Source: CAZHHH01 sp052400685 (GTDB taxonomy: Bacteria > Bacteroidota > Bacteroidia > Bacteroidales > Marinilabiliaceae). Taken from it: a DNA stretch of 26,391 nt. The position numbers and the translations under genes are program-made. Below, piece after piece: positions 16,114-23,867 of the stretch. Location: assembly GCA_052400685.1 (NCBI GenBank), contig JBQTGJ010000030.1; one strand, 5' to 3'. The notes under the pieces are model-generated. The model saw only the letters and a list, made by a program, of their open reading frames with translations, searched no databases and had not been told where the DNA came from. Position 1 is the first letter of the stretch. Each line of letters starts with the position of its first letter.

Positions 16114-16875
16114 TCATTCAATTGTATAAACCTCGCCAACGGCATAACGGTTAGTCACCTTTATCTCAAAACAGGTCAGCAGCGATTTAAAAGCATCGGC
16201 AGCCACTTCGGGACGGTTATTCTCACCCGACAAATGCGACAAAAAGACCACTTTCAAATCGGGATGATGGTGCTGCTTCAATAGGTCAAAGGCCTGCGCA
16301 TTGGATAAATGACCTTTATCACCGGCGACCCTCGTCTTAAGGTGTTGCGGATAAGAACCCGCCCAAAGCATATCCTCATCGTAGTTGGATTCCAAAAACA
16401 AAGCCTGACATTGTGCCAGCTGACTCGTCACATTATCGCAGGGCGCGCCGATATCAGTAAACACCCCCACGTTGAGGCCATTATTTTCAATACGAAAACT
16501 GCACGGCTCTGCGGCATCATGATTTTTCAGAAACGAATGAATCAAAAGTCCTCCAACCTTAATGTCCTCCCCCGGCTGAAACAAAATCACCTGATCCGGT
16601 CGGTTAGGACCCCAGCTTTTATCATACGATTTTTGGGTGATGTATACCGGAACATTCAAATTCTTGCTCAGCACCCTCACGCCCCTAAAGTGATCGGCAT
16701 GCTCGTGCGAAATAAGAATGGCTTTAACTTTAGCAGGATTTAAGTTCCGTTGTGCCATTCTCTCCAACACCTGTCTGCGGCTGATACCCGCATCTACCAA
16801 AACAGCCTCATCGCCGTTGCCCACATAATAGCAATTGCCATTACTGCCCGACGCGATGGCACACATTTCAATCAT
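16114..16875 (-). CDS. MBL-fold metallo-hydrolase (YycJ/WalJ-like)
   Basis: A 253-residue metallo-beta-lactamase-fold protein. The N-terminus IASGSNGNCYYVGN (7-20) is typical of the YycJ/WalJ group. The metal motif is SHEHADHFRG (about 55-64), corresponding to HxHxDH. VFTDIGAPC (about 136-144), ESNYDEDML and a late SHLSGENN supply the remaining ligands. Relatives are proposed 5-prime exonucleases or phosphodiesterases linked to DNA repair or cell-wall signalling in Firmicutes; the Bacteroidota role is not established. It is probably cytosolic, with no signal peptide. It stands 69 nt downstream of the B3/4 protein on the same strand, possibly in one transcript. Confidence 0.85.
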   Translation of the reverse strand: MIEMCAIASGSNGNCYYVGNGDEAVLVDAGISRRQVLERMAQRNLNPAKVKAILISHEHADHFRGVRVLSKNLNVPVYITQKSYDKSWGPNRPDQVILFQPGEDIKVGGLLIHSFLKNHDAAEPCSFRIENNGLNVGVFTDIGAPCDNVTSQLAQCQALFLESNYDEDMLWAGSYPQHLKTRVAGDKGHLSNAQAFDLLKQHHHPDLKVVFLSHLSGENNRPEVAADAFKSLLTCFEIKVTNRYAVGEVYTIE

Positions 16876-16944
16876 TGAGATTCATTTGTAAATCAGATAA
16901 AGAGCACAAAAATACAATCAAAAAAGGGAATAAAAAAGAAATTG

Positions 16945-17613
16945 TCAGACCTTCCATACCAAAGGCTTGTTAACGTCCCCCAATTGCCCCAATAACGTAA
17001 CGGTCATCTTCAGGGCCTCATCCAACGCCTCGTTTGAAGCTTCAAAATCCGGGAAAACCATTAAAAAACGAACGGTATCAGCGGTGACCATGGTGCGTAC
17101 CGAATCGCTCGTTGACGTTCCAAAAGCCCCCGTATCGTCCCGGAAAACCGGTAAATTCTCAATATTCAATGCCCCGCGACCAATACCTTCATAAGGCTCG
17201 TTGGGGCGACCAATACCAAAATGCACCGGACCGTTAATGTTATCGGCATCGTAACCGCCGATGGAAAAACCGGTTTGAATGGAAACTAAGTTCAGTATAT
17301 CAACCATATTATTAATTTCATACAAACCCTTTCCCTGGGCTAAACGACGCAACAGACTCTCGGCGGCCGGCCGGTACCTGTTGGGATCTTTACCCAAACG
17401 ACGATAAGCATTTTTAGTGACCTCTACCACCGGATGACGGCGTATCAGTTCAGGTGTCATGCGTTGCATGATCGAATCCCCTACCCGCTTCATCTCATCC
17501 CGTATCGCCCCATCGGTTGGCGTTACACACACATCGGCCAGTATGCAGCCTATCTGTAAATCGGGAAACAGATCCCGCATTTCCGAATCTATGGTTATCT
17601 TCATCATTAACAT
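16945..17613 (-). CDS. B3/4 (tRNA-editing-like) domain protein
   Basis: A protein of about 220 residues related to the B3/4 editing domain of phenylalanyl-tRNA synthetase beta subunits. Characteristic stretches are AYRRLGKDPNRYRPAAESLLRR (about 69-90), QGKGLYEINNMVDILNLVSI and a late DDTGAFGTSTSDSVRT segment. Free-standing members may hydrolyse mischarged tRNAs or act on other amino-acid conjugates; the substrate is not known here. Starts at 17607 or 17604 (ATGATG) fit the family N-terminus MKITID better than the outermost ATG at 17613. It is divergent from the HAD gene, with only about 35 bp between. Confidence 0.8.
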   Translation of the reverse strand: MLMMKITIDSEMRDLFPDLQIGCILADVCVTPTDGAIRDEMKRVGDSIMQRMTPELIRRHPVVEVTKNAYRRLGKDPNRYRPAAESLLRRLAQGKGLYEINNMVDILNLVSIQTGFSIGGYDADNINGPVHFGIGRPNEPYEGIGRGALNIENLPVFRDDTGAFGTSTSDSVRTMVTADTVRFLMVFPDFEASNEALDEALKMTVTLLGQLGDVNKPLVWKV

Positions 17614-17636
17614 TTATTCTTTTATAAGATTTTCGC

Positions 17637-17644
17637 CATCTTTG
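17637..17644 (+). promoter_or_regulatory. Possible -7 box for the HAD gene
   Basis: CATCTTTG is one mismatch from the Bacteroidota -7 consensus TAnnTTTG and ends four bases before the ATG at 17649, implying a nearly leaderless mRNA. No convincing -33 element is visible, so support is limited. Confidence 0.25.
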
Positions 17645-17648
17645 CACC

Positions 17649-18338
17649 ATGAATTTAGAAAATCTTCCATCAAAACCGAAAGCTGTCTTTTTTGATATGG
17701 ATGGCGTATTATACGACTCCATGAAGAATCACGCCTACACCTGGACGGAAAGTTTCAGCAAGGCAGGCATTCATTTCCCGCAATACGATGCCTATATGAA
17801 CGAAGGCCGAACCGGTCCGGCCACCATTCAGCTGGCCTTTAAAGCACATTTAAACCGCGAAGCCACACCACAGGAAATCAAAGACATATACGATTACAAA
17901 ACCGAATTGATGCAACAGGCGCCTGTAGCACCTATTTTACCGGGCATGCAACAGGTTTTGCAACAAGCCATGGCCGCGGGAATCACAGTTATGGTTGTAA
18001 CCGGCTCCAAACAACCGTCGCTCATCCAACGTCTTAAAAACGACTTCAACATCGACAACAAAAATGTTGTAAGTGGGTTTGATGTAAAAAAAGGGAAACC
18101 CGACCCCGAGCCCTACCTGATGGCGTTAAAGAAAAGTGGCTGTCAGCCCGATGAAACTTTGGTGATAGAAAATGCCCCCATGGGCGTTGAAGCGTCGGTG
18201 GCGGCCAAGATCTTCACCATCGCCGTTAACACAGGTATCCTGAAGCCCGAAGAGTTATCGTCGCGCGGCGCCAACATTGTATTGCCCGGCACACAGGCAT
18301 TGCTCGATATATGGCCCCGGATTATCAACACCCATTAA
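17649..18338 (+). CDS. HAD-superfamily hydrolase, beta-phosphoglucomutase-like
   Basis: A 229-residue HAD phosphatase. Motif I is FFDMDGVLYDS (15-25) with both catalytic aspartates. Motif II is MVVTGSKQ (about 117-124), motif III is KKGKPDPEPY (about 137-146) and motif IV is VIENAPMGVEA (about 158-168). The helical cap between motifs I and II is of the beta-phosphoglucomutase type. The substrate is probably a small sugar phosphate or related phosphate ester, not determinable here. Its last four bases overlap the end of the convergent YjbQ gene. Confidence 0.87.
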   Translation: MNLENLPSKPKAVFFDMDGVLYDSMKNHAYTWTESFSKAGIHFPQYDAYMNEGRTGPATIQLAFKAHLNREATPQEIKDIYDYKTELMQQAPVAPILPGMQQVLQQAMAAGITVMVVTGSKQPSLIQRLKNDFNIDNKNVVSGFDVKKGKPDPEPYLMALKKSGCQPDETLVIENAPMGVEASVAAKIFTIAVNTGILKPEELSSRGANIVLPGTQALLDIWPRIINTH

Positions 18339-18745
18339 CTGTATACCGTTATCACCAACTGACGCGAACCGCCATAGTTGCGAAATTCACAAAGATAAAT
18401 CCCCTGCCAGGTGCCTAACCCCAAACGCCCGTCAACAACGGGAATGGTCAACGAAGCCCCGATAAGTGACGACTTAATATGTGCCGGCATATCGTCCAGT
18501 CCCTCCAGCGTATGTTGATACCCGGGACCATTTTCAGGCGCCAGCCGGTTCATAATAGTTTCAAAATCGGCACGCACCGAAGGATCGGCATTTTCATTAA
18601 TGGTTAATCCGGCCGAGGTGTGCTTAATAAAAACATTGACCATCCCCTGTTCGGGCAAATCTTTTAAACACCTCTCAATGTGAGAAGTTATTAGATGATA
18701 CCCCCGTCGGTATTCAGGCAAACGTAATTGAAATTGTTGTATCAT
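18335..18745 (-). CDS. YjbQ family protein (secondary thiamine-phosphate synthase-like)
   Basis: A 136-residue small beta-barrel protein of the UPF0047/YjbQ family. The diagnostic HTSAGLTINENADPSVRAD lies at about 42-60. GPGYQHTLEGLDDMPAHIKSSLIG follows, then LGTWQGIYLCEFRNYGG near the C-terminus. E. coli YjbQ has weak thiamine-phosphate synthase activity, but the physiological role is uncertain. It is full length. It converges on the HAD gene with a 4-bp overlap. The upstream gap 18746-19208 contains an inverted MITE-like element and the promoter of the next plus-strand gene. Confidence 0.88.
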   Translation of the reverse strand: MIQQFQLRLPEYRRGYHLITSHIERCLKDLPEQGMVNVFIKHTSAGLTINENADPSVRADFETIMNRLAPENGPGYQHTLEGLDDMPAHIKSSLIGASLTIPVVDGRLGLGTWQGIYLCEFRNYGGSRQLVITVYS

Positions 18746-18892
18746 ACCACACTATTTTATTACACTAATAATCAATATCTTCTCAAAAAACAAAATGAAT
18801 TAATTCTGTCTCCCAAAAGTATCGATACTTTTCCAAAACGCCTATATTGGCATTAGTCATCTTTATAATTTCTTTTGGAAACATCGGCTAAT

Positions 18893-19038
18893 CAGAGTCC
18901 GTCAATAAAATGCAACTGCTGCGTTACGCTAGCTCTCAAAATGGTCATTGACACCAGTAAACTCAAATTTTCCGGGCTGCGCAAGCCTCAAATCCGGACT
19001 TTCTGGCTGAAACGCCTGCCTTTATGAACAGGCAAGTG
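18893..19038 (-). repeat. MITE-like intergenic element, copy F (inverted)
   Basis: About 146 bp in the opposite orientation to the other copies. Read on minus, the left end is CACTTGCCTGTTCATAAAG (19038-19020). It contains GAGGCTTGCGCAGCCC, TTTGAGTTTACTGGTGTC and TAGCGTAACGCAGCAGTTG, and ends GACGGACTCTG. It lies in the otherwise empty 463-nt gap between the YjbQ and SIS genes. Confidence 0.6.
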
Positions 19039-19159
19039 TAAGTAAGAAAAGAATGATTAACTCAATAATTCTGACATAAAAAAAACCAAAAACAAAAGGC
19101 AAAACAGCCACTGCCAAATGAATGACAGCCAATTATGAAATATCAGAAACTAAACGAAA

Positions 19160-19186
19160 TTGCCTTTTTATTTTTTAATATCTTTG
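19160..19186 (+). promoter_or_regulatory. Bacteroidota-type promoter of the SIS isomerase gene
   Basis: TTG at 19160-19162 is separated by 16 nt of T-rich sequence from TATCTTTG (19179-19186), an exact match to TAnnTTTG. The start codon is 22 bp beyond. This is the clearest promoter match I found in the window. Confidence 0.55.
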
Positions 19187-19208
19187 CGTTCAACTAAACA
19201 AATACCCA

Positions 19209-19826
19209 ATGATGCAAAACGAAATAAAAGCCTTGTTTAAAGCGGAAGCCGAAGCTGTGAGCCATATTCCGGTGTCAGAAGAATATCAGAAAGCACTGGA
19301 CATTATTTACCAGCAGGTGCACGAACAAAAAGGAAAGCTAATAACCAGCGGAATGGGCAAAGCCGGCCAGATAGGCATCAATATGGCCACCACATTCAGC
19401 AGCACAGGTACCCCTGCCGTTTTTCTGCATCCGGCCGAAGCGCAACATGGCGATTTGGGTATTGTTCAGGAAAATGATGTGATGCTGTTGATTTCCAATT
19501 CTGGTAAAACACGTGAGATACTAGAGCTGATTCATCTGGTTCGCCGTTTACGCCCCGGCATACGTCTGATTGTGATAACAGGAAATGCCGAATCCGTTTT
19601 GGCACACGAAGCCGATGCTACACTACTCACGGGCAATCCGCCTGAAGTTTGTGCACTGGGCCTTACGCCAACCACCTCAACCACCATTATGACGGTGATA
19701 GGCGACGCCTTAGTGGTTCAGATGATGAAACGAATCAACTTTACCAATCACGATTATTCATTACGTCACCATGGTGGCTATTTGGGCGACAAATCGAGAG
19801 AAGCAGCAAAAAATGCCTCAAAATAA
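19209..19826 (+). CDS. D-arabinose-5-phosphate isomerase, SIS domain only
   Basis: A 205-residue sugar-isomerase (SIS) domain protein of the KpsF/GutQ/KdsD family. It interconverts ribulose-5-phosphate and arabinose-5-phosphate, the first step towards Kdo of lipopolysaccharide. Motifs are SGMGKAGQIG (about 47-56), HPAEAQHGDLG (about 77-87), LISNSGKTREIL (about 96-107) and LGLTPTTSTTIM (about 153-164). The tandem CBS domains that bring E. coli KdsD to about 328 residues are absent. SIS-only forms are known in Bacteroides. The clear promoter upstream suggests it heads its own transcript. Confidence 0.85.
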   Translation: MMQNEIKALFKAEAEAVSHIPVSEEYQKALDIIYQQVHEQKGKLITSGMGKAGQIGINMATTFSSTGTPAVFLHPAEAQHGDLGIVQENDVMLLISNSGKTREILELIHLVRRLRPGIRLIVITGNAESVLAHEADATLLTGNPPEVCALGLTPTTSTTIMTVIGDALVVQMMKRINFTNHDYSLRHHGGYLGDKSREAAKNASK

Positions 19827-19954
19827 CCTTTAACTCACCCAAACAGGATATTAAAAAAACGGGTATTAACCCCATTCAAAAACAACCGGCAGCCGTAAAC
19901 CGGCCCATCATCAAACGATGAGCAACAGCGGCCCGCCGGATTAAGCTAACAACC

Positions 19955-20497
19955 ATGCGAATACTAAAAGATCAGACCGTTGCATTTATTGTTGACGTAC
20001 AAGAGCGACTCTTTCCGGTGATACATAACAACGAACAGCTGTCCCACAATCTGGAGATACTAATCCGCGGTTTAAAAACACTACAAATTCCCATTAAAAT
20101 AACAGAGCAATACCGCAAAGGATTAGGGGTTACCATTGCGCCCTTGCAGCCATTGTTGCAGGGCAGCACCAACATCGAAAAACTGGCCTTTAGCTGTTGC
20201 GACGCACCAGAGTTTATGTCTGAAATTGACGATAAAACAGATAAATTCATCATTTTAGCCGGTATTGAAGCACATATTTGTCTGTTACAAACAGCCATTG
20301 ATCTAAAAGCCAAAGGCTTTCAGCCGGTGGTCGTTGAAGACTGCACCGGCTCGCGCAATCCTGAAAATAAACGCATAGCCATTCAACGTATGCAGCAGGA
20401 AGGCGTCATCGTTACCAGTTTTGAATCACTGCTGTTTGAACTCTGCCGTTATGCCGGCACCGATAGTTTCAAAGCCATTTCAAAACTCGTAAAATAA
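19955..20497 (+). CDS. Isochorismatase-family cysteine hydrolase
   Basis: A 180-residue alpha/beta hydrolase of the isochorismatase/YcaC-like group. The likely catalytic triad is D14 (FIVDVQERL), K76 (NIEKLAFS) and C109 (GIEAHICLLQTA). A typical VVVEDCTGSRNPENK segment is at about 134-148. Such enzymes hydrolyse amides, ureides or vinyl ethers; there is no aromatic-siderophore context, so true isochorismatase activity is unlikely. It is 9 nt ahead of the sugar kinase gene and probably co-transcribed with it. Confidence 0.85.
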   Translation: MRILKDQTVAFIVDVQERLFPVIHNNEQLSHNLEILIRGLKTLQIPIKITEQYRKGLGVTIAPLQPLLQGSTNIEKLAFSCCDAPEFMSEIDDKTDKFIILAGIEAHICLLQTAIDLKAKGFQPVVVEDCTGSRNPENKRIAIQRMQQEGVIVTSFESLLFELCRYAGTDSFKAISKLVK

Positions 20498-20506
20498 CAC
20501 CCCCAG

Positions 20507-21463
20507 ATGCGAACCATATACGGAATAGGAGAAGCTCTTCTTGACATCATTTTTAAAAACGACCAGCCGGTCGGCGCCACAGCCGGAGGCAGCACACTAA
20601 ATGCCATGGTTTCGCTGGGTCGGATGGGGCATCAGCCACAGCTCATCAGTGAGATTGGCAACGACCGCATCGGGGATATCATCAATCGTTTTCTATTAAA
20701 AAACGGCGTCTCCAACCAATTTCTGTTTCGCAAAAAAGAAAACCGTTCTCCCCTGGCACTGGCATTTTTAAACGATGCCAATGATGCAGAGTATGAGCTG
20801 TTCAAAGATTATTCGGCGCAATCGCTGACGGGAGAAATTCCGCCTTTTAAAGAAAACGATATTGTCATGTTCGGTTCTTTCTTTGCCCTGAACCCAGCCC
20901 TTCGTCCTCAGCTCATAAACTACCTGAAAACCGCACGCGACAAAGGCGCCATCATTATATACGACCCCAATTACCGCAGCCATCACTCACACCGCACTCA
21001 CGAATTAAAACCTGTTATTGAAGAAAACTTCTCACTAGCAACAATAGTAAGAGGCAGTGATGAGGATTTCAGAAACATTTTTGGTTTGGAAACGCCAGAA
21101 AAAATGGCGGAAGAGATCAACCGTTTTTGTCCCAATGCCATTATAACAGCCAACAGCACGGGCACCTACATAAGCACCTCAAATGTAAAAGGATGGCTTC
21201 CGTCACTCACCATAAATTCGGTCAGTACCATAGGCGCAGGCGATAATTTTAATGCCGGCATGGTACATGGTATCGTAAAACAAGCTATTTTGCATAAGGA
21301 TATTTCATTAATGACAAAAAAACAATGGGAAACAATAATTGCCTCAGCTGTAGCATTTGCCACCGAGGTGTGCCAGTCGCTGGATAATTATGTACCCGAG
21401 AATTTTGAAACAAAAATGAATCATTATACAGAACAATTTACCGAACAACTAAAATTAGAATAA
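20507..21463 (+). CDS. PfkB-family carbohydrate kinase
   Basis: A 318-residue ribokinase-fold kinase. The sugar-binding N-terminal motif is GGSTLNAMVSLGRMG (about 27-41). The family signature 2 STIGAGDNFNAGMVHG (about 240-255) carries the catalytic base D246. The overall layout resembles fructokinase-type PfkB enzymes, but the sugar cannot be read from the sequence. It directly follows the isochorismatase-like gene and precedes a small membrane protein gene by 19 nt. Confidence 0.86.
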   Translation: MRTIYGIGEALLDIIFKNDQPVGATAGGSTLNAMVSLGRMGHQPQLISEIGNDRIGDIINRFLLKNGVSNQFLFRKKENRSPLALAFLNDANDAEYELFKDYSAQSLTGEIPPFKENDIVMFGSFFALNPALRPQLINYLKTARDKGAIIIYDPNYRSHHSHRTHELKPVIEENFSLATIVRGSDEDFRNIFGLETPEKMAEEINRFCPNAIITANSTGTYISTSNVKGWLPSLTINSVSTIGAGDNFNAGMVHGIVKQAILHKDISLMTKKQWETIIASAVAFATEVCQSLDNYVPENFETKMNHYTEQFTEQLKLE

Positions 21464-21482
21464 CCTTTAAAAACCTTTCGTT

Positions 21483-21776
21483 ATGACAACTAAAAAAAAC
21501 AGTCTCAACTTTTCGTTTTGGGTATTTATTGTATTAGCTATAATCATAGCTGTATTTTCGGTTCAGAACTCAAAACCTATTGATGTTCGATTATTCCTTT
21601 GGGATGTAAATATTTCGCTGGCCATATTGCTCATTGGAACTTTCCTCACCGGACTGGTCATTGGCGCCCTTTATGCCTATCAAAAATTAAAGCCCAGATC
21701 TGAAAAAGAAGAAGAAACAGATAACAGCGATAAAGCTGAAGGAATGAAATCAGATGAAACGAGCCATGGGAATTGA
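21483..21776 (+). CDS. LapA (DUF1049) domain membrane protein
   Basis: A 97-residue protein with two hydrophobic helices: about 9-28 (FSFWVFIVLAIIIAVFSVQN) and about 41-65 (VNISLAILLIGTFLTGLVIG). The short NSKPIDVRLFLWDV connector between them is the typical LapA/DUF1049 pattern. The tail is charged and hydrophilic. E. coli LapA/LapB regulate LPS synthesis through LpxC turnover; whether this homologue does so is unknown, and no LapB-like gene is adjacent. It overlaps possible upstream starts of the next gene by four bases. Confidence 0.8.
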   Translation: MTTKKNSLNFSFWVFIVLAIIIAVFSVQNSKPIDVRLFLWDVNISLAILLIGTFLTGLVIGALYAYQKLKPRSEKEEETDNSDKAEGMKSDETSHGN

Positions 21777-21841
21777 TTCACACACAGAAGTATGATTATC
21801 CTGGCGAGTTCCATATGACCTTAAAAAACAAATTAGAGTAT

Positions 21842-22474
21842 ATGAAACTCTTTAGCACGGCTCTTTTTGCCCCGATACAATATTTTGCACATCTAACCAC
21901 TGAAGACCAGGCACTGATAGAGATAAACTGCCATTATGCCCGACGCACCTATCGCAATCGCTACGTCATATTAGGTGCCAACGGGCCAATGGCACTATCG
22001 GTTCCCGTAGAAAAAATTCACGGACAAAAAGTGCCCACGCGGGATGTCACAATAGCCTATGACACCCCATGGCAGGATTTACATTGGAAATCTATTGTAT
22101 CGGCTTATAATTCATCGCCCTACTTTTTGTACTACCGCGATGACTTTGAGCCTTTACTTCAAAAATCATGGAAATATCTCATCGATTTAAACAGCGCAGT
22201 GACCGAGGTTTGCCTGCGCTGTCTTGATGTAGATACCACATTGAATTACACAAAACAATACGTTTCGCCCACCGAAGATGATCTGGATTTAAGGGATCTC
22301 ATCCATCCCAAAAAGGAGCTATCGTCAGATCCCCTCTTTCACCCCGTTGCCTATCGACAGGTATTTAATACAGATGGCTCTTTCATCGCCAATCTCAGCA
22401 TTTTAGATCTGATATTTAACAAAGGGCCGGAATCGATATTGGTTTTAAAGGACTCGTTGAAAAGCACACTGTGA
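21842..22474 (+). CDS. WbqC-like family protein
   Basis: A protein of about 210 residues of the WbqC family, found in O-antigen clusters and widely in Bacteroidota, with unknown biochemical activity. FSTALFAPIQYFAHL at the N-terminus is the family hallmark; YRNRYVILGANGPMALSVPV and a DTPWQDLHWKSI segment also fit. Possible upstream starts (TTG 21773, ATG 21815) exist, but the ATG at 21842 (MKLFSTALF) puts the conserved motif at the N-terminus as in relatives. A YFLYYRDDFEPLL stretch suggests a folded, soluble protein. It is probably the last gene of the plus-strand group starting at 19955. Confidence 0.82.
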   Translation: MKLFSTALFAPIQYFAHLTTEDQALIEINCHYARRTYRNRYVILGANGPMALSVPVEKIHGQKVPTRDVTIAYDTPWQDLHWKSIVSAYNSSPYFLYYRDDFEPLLQKSWKYLIDLNSAVTEVCLRCLDVDTTLNYTKQYVSPTEDDLDLRDLIHPKKELSSDPLFHPVAYRQVFNTDGSFIANLSILDLIFNKGPESILVLKDSLKSTL

Positions 22475-22518
22475 GACAAAAGAAGTAACACGTCATTTCA
22501 TGGGGGCAACAATGGAGT

Positions 22519-22953
22519 TTACATTCCGTCTATACCCTTCAACGCATCCCTGATAATGTCGTCGTGATCAAAAGCCAGTGAAGGCAAGTCACTTACGGGA
22601 AACCACAACGCCATACTGGCGTCATCGCCGGCACTAACAGGCATCACTTCCGGAATAATGGCTTTAAAAGCAATGGTAATGGTATGTCCGCGGGGATCGC
22701 GTCCCGGCTTTCCATAGGCCCCAACCTGTTTCAGCTCAACGCCAGTGAGGCCCGTTTCTTCTTGCAGCTCACGGGCGGCCGCATCAACCAGATCTTCATT
22801 TTCATCGACAAAACCACCCGGTAAGGCCCAGTGATCTTTATAAGGGTCGCGTCCCCGCTGAATTAAGAGCACCCTGTCGCCTTTGGGCTCACGCGCCACA
22901 ATGACCAAATCAGCCGTCACCGCCGGGCGCGGATATTTATAAGTAACACTCAT
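22519..22953 (-). CDS. NUDIX hydrolase
   Basis: A 144-residue NUDIX protein. The NUDIX box GX5EX7REUXEEXGU is intact: GGFVDENEDLVDAAARELQE with ETGL following (about 46-69). The N-terminal strand TADLVIVARE and RGRDPYKDHWALPGG resemble ADP-ribose pyrophosphatase-type members, but the substrate is unproven. Its ATG overlaps the TGA of the upstream peptidase gene by four bases, so it is translationally coupled to it. Confidence 0.88.
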   Translation of the reverse strand: MSVTYKYPRPAVTADLVIVAREPKGDRVLLIQRGRDPYKDHWALPGGFVDENEDLVDAAARELQEETGLTGVELKQVGAYGKPGRDPRGHTITIAFKAIIPEVMPVSAGDDASMALWFPVSDLPSLAFDHDDIIRDALKGIDGM

Positions 22954-23723
22954 TCAATAATTCGTTTTATAACCCGCAAATGATGGGTATATTTTTGTCG
23001 TGCCCGGCTAAAAATCCCCTGATGGTCCAGATAATCCATACAGACCTCGCCACTGGCATGTAATATACGTCCTTGTCCCAGGCATATCCCAACATGTTTA
23101 ATAGTGCCTGCTTCATCGTCAAAGAAGGCGAGATCTCCGGCCCGTGCTTCTTCCACAAAATCAATCATGGCGCCACACTCCACTTGTTGCGAAGCATTAC
23201 GCGGCAACGAATACCCCATAATTTTAAACACCACCTGCGCCAGAGCAGAGCAGTCGATACCAAAAAAAGTACGCCCGCCCCACAGATATGAAGCAGACAA
23301 AAACCCTTTGGCCACTTCTTCCAGATCCGGCTTCCGGTCGCTCAGGTTATTCTGTAAATAATATTCCTGCCCACTTAAGACAAAGGAATTTCGGTCCTCT
23401 CCATTAAAAGCAATACGACTGCCGGCCGAAATAATCTGAACCGACTTAAAAGGTTCGCGAATCAATTTAACAAATGGAGCTGCGATCACAACGCCCGGCG
23501 TTTTTTCCCATAATTCCACGTCCTTATCGGTGGCAGGAATCACCGTCTTTTCATCAACCCACCCTTCATAACCATCAAAATCAAGACGCACACGGTGCCA
23601 CCCCGGAATCACCTCCAGGGTATGAAAAACTTCCCCAAACAAGATTTGCGTTTCAAGGGCAGACGTCTCGCCCGGTTCCAGTCTTACAGGAATCGCACTA
23701 AAAGCACAAATAGAACCCGACAT
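22950..23723 (-). CDS. SH3-NlpC/P60 C40 peptidase, YkfC-like
   Basis: A 257-residue cysteine peptidase. SH3-like domains occupy about 10-125 (GWHRVRLDFDGYEGWVD is one). The C-terminal NlpC/P60 domain runs from about 135, with YLWGGRTFFGIDCSALAQ (catalytic C158) and KHVGICLG (H210); H222 in LHASGE may also contribute. The domain order matches gamma-D-glutamyl-diamino-acid endopeptidases (dipeptidyl peptidase VI, YkfC) that trim cell-wall peptides. No signal peptide is visible (MSGSICAFSAIPV), fitting a cytosolic recycling role. The NUDIX gene is fused to it by a 4-bp overlap. Confidence 0.85.
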   Translation of the reverse strand: MSGSICAFSAIPVRLEPGETSALETQILFGEVFHTLEVIPGWHRVRLDFDGYEGWVDEKTVIPATDKDVELWEKTPGVVIAAPFVKLIREPFKSVQIISAGSRIAFNGEDRNSFVLSGQEYYLQNNLSDRKPDLEEVAKGFLSASYLWGGRTFFGIDCSALAQVVFKIMGYSLPRNASQQVECGAMIDFVEEARAGDLAFFDDEAGTIKHVGICLGQGRILHASGEVCMDYLDHQGIFSRARQKYTHHLRVIKRIIE

Positions 23724-23867
23724 AATAGTAGCTTTACTGATAATAAAAATGATTACTTTTTAAACACAGAACTAATGCTATGTTACCAAAAATATTGTTA
23801 ACTAAAAAATAACCCTCAAAAAAAACGCGCCAATCCGGCGGCCTAAATATTGAGATAAAGCGCTGTA

